A DNA stretch of 21,811 nt from SIG607 sp045614505 (lineage in GTDB: Bacteria; Bacillota; Clostridia; Oscillospirales; Acutalibacteraceae): assembly GCA_045614505.1 (NCBI GenBank), contig JAZLDA010000067.1, positions 1-21,811 on the forward strand, in the 5' to 3' direction. The notes beneath the pieces were generated by a model that saw only the letters and a program-made list of their open reading frames with translations, made no database searches and was not told where the DNA came from. This document shows positions 21,561-21,811 of this stretch, piece after piece. Position numbers and translations under genes: made by a program. The stretch's first letter is position 1, and the number at the start of each line of letters is the position of its first letter.

Positions 21561-21811
21561 ACTTTTGCAAATAATATATCATTACCCGCGCCATATATTC
21601 TTTTGTTATGCCGAAAAATTCAGCAAGGCTCTCTACATCCTCACAACCGTTTTTAATTGCTTCTTTTAGGGCGGCTTTTGGAACCAGTCGTTCTATAGCC
21701 CACTTTTCAGCCCTTGCCTCCTGCTTTTTGCGGGAGGTTTTGTCTGTGCCCATTTCGTAAAGACCGCCGGTGGCAATATGCCCCATTTCATGAGCTAAAA
21801 CCACCTTTTCT
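21559..21811 (-). CDS. ImmA/IrrE-type metallopeptidase, C-terminal part (runs off the window)
   Basis: Only the C-terminal 83 or so residues are in the window; the frame is open to the edge and continues beyond it (reading EKVVLAHEMGH). HEMGH is the HExxH zinc-metallopeptidase motif, and the later ARAEKWAIERLVP stretch, with a conserved acidic residue (A-x-x-E-A/x-A-D-like), is typical of ImmA/IrrE peptidases. This family often cleaves a partner repressor encoded next door, as in ICEBs1 (ImmA/ImmR) and the Deinococcus DNA-damage response (IrrE/DdrO). The C-terminal segment (GCEDVESLAEFFGITKEYMARVMIYYL) is a short helical domain like those where the protein contacts its repressor. The partner gene would lie past 21811. 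Confidence 0.85.
   Translation of the reverse strand, partial: EKVVLAHEMGHIATGGLYEMGTDKTSRKKQEARAEKWAIERLVPKAALKEAIKNGCEDVESLAEFFGITKEYMARVMIYYLQK

Noticed and set aside
21559..21811. Evidence for a prophage or integrative element inside the window
   Set aside because: Apart from the partial ImmA/IrrE-type gene there is no integrase, attachment repeat, phage structural gene or shift in composition within the window.

Overview
The window looks like chromosomal DNA of an anaerobic, low-to-mid GC Firmicute (Bacillota, class Clostridia, perhaps the Oscillospiraceae/Ruminococcaceae side; the family is a guess). The reasons are a class III anaerobic ribonucleotide reductase pair, an hrcA-grpE-dnaK-dnaJ operon behind a perfect CIRCE operator, strong AGGAGG-type ribosome binding sites, sigma-A promoters often with an extended -10, and tight operons separated by short hairpin terminators. 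No tRNA, rRNA, CRISPR array, insertion sequence or complete prophage was seen. Most of the window is core genome.

Layout. 1-510: a terminator and a 5'-truncated SLOG/DUF1273-type fragment. 619-5476: promoter, two putative NrdR boxes, then nrdD-nrdG-dut-SGNH hydrolase-LOG protein, spaced so closely that they are almost certainly one operon for deoxynucleotide supply and nucleotide housekeeping. 5501-5818 (minus): a small unknown protein sharing a bidirectional terminator with that operon. 5872-8174: a DUF4091/GH123-like protein and inorganic pyrophosphatase. 8223-10259 (minus): an EF-G paralog whose G-domain motifs are degenerate, including the switch II histidine. 10260-10543: a crowded divergent intergenic region with several inverted repeats and an 11-bp-periodic direct repeat, leading to a small exported protein (10544-10912). 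10968-11687 (minus): a protein of unknown function. 11810-16564: the CIRCE-controlled hrcA-grpE-dnaK-dnaJ operon. 16611-18494 (minus): htpG, convergent with dnaJ. 18576-21528: a Crp/Fnr-type regulator co-transcribed with a three-gene ABC importer (lipoprotein, permease, ATPase). 21559-end (minus): the C-terminal part of an ImmA/IrrE-type metallopeptidase running off the window.

How it works together. Two stress or housekeeping themes dominate: anaerobic dNTP synthesis with dUTP removal (NrdD, NrdG, Dut) and protein folding (HrcA, GrpE, DnaK, DnaJ, HtpG). The least ordinary items are the EF-G paralog that appears to lack GTPase residues, the regulatory region beside it, candidate operator and RNA structures in front of the Crp-family gene and dnaJ, and the truncated SLOG fragment. 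No complete new defence or mobile system is visible. Motif and family calls were made by eye from the sequence, without database searches.
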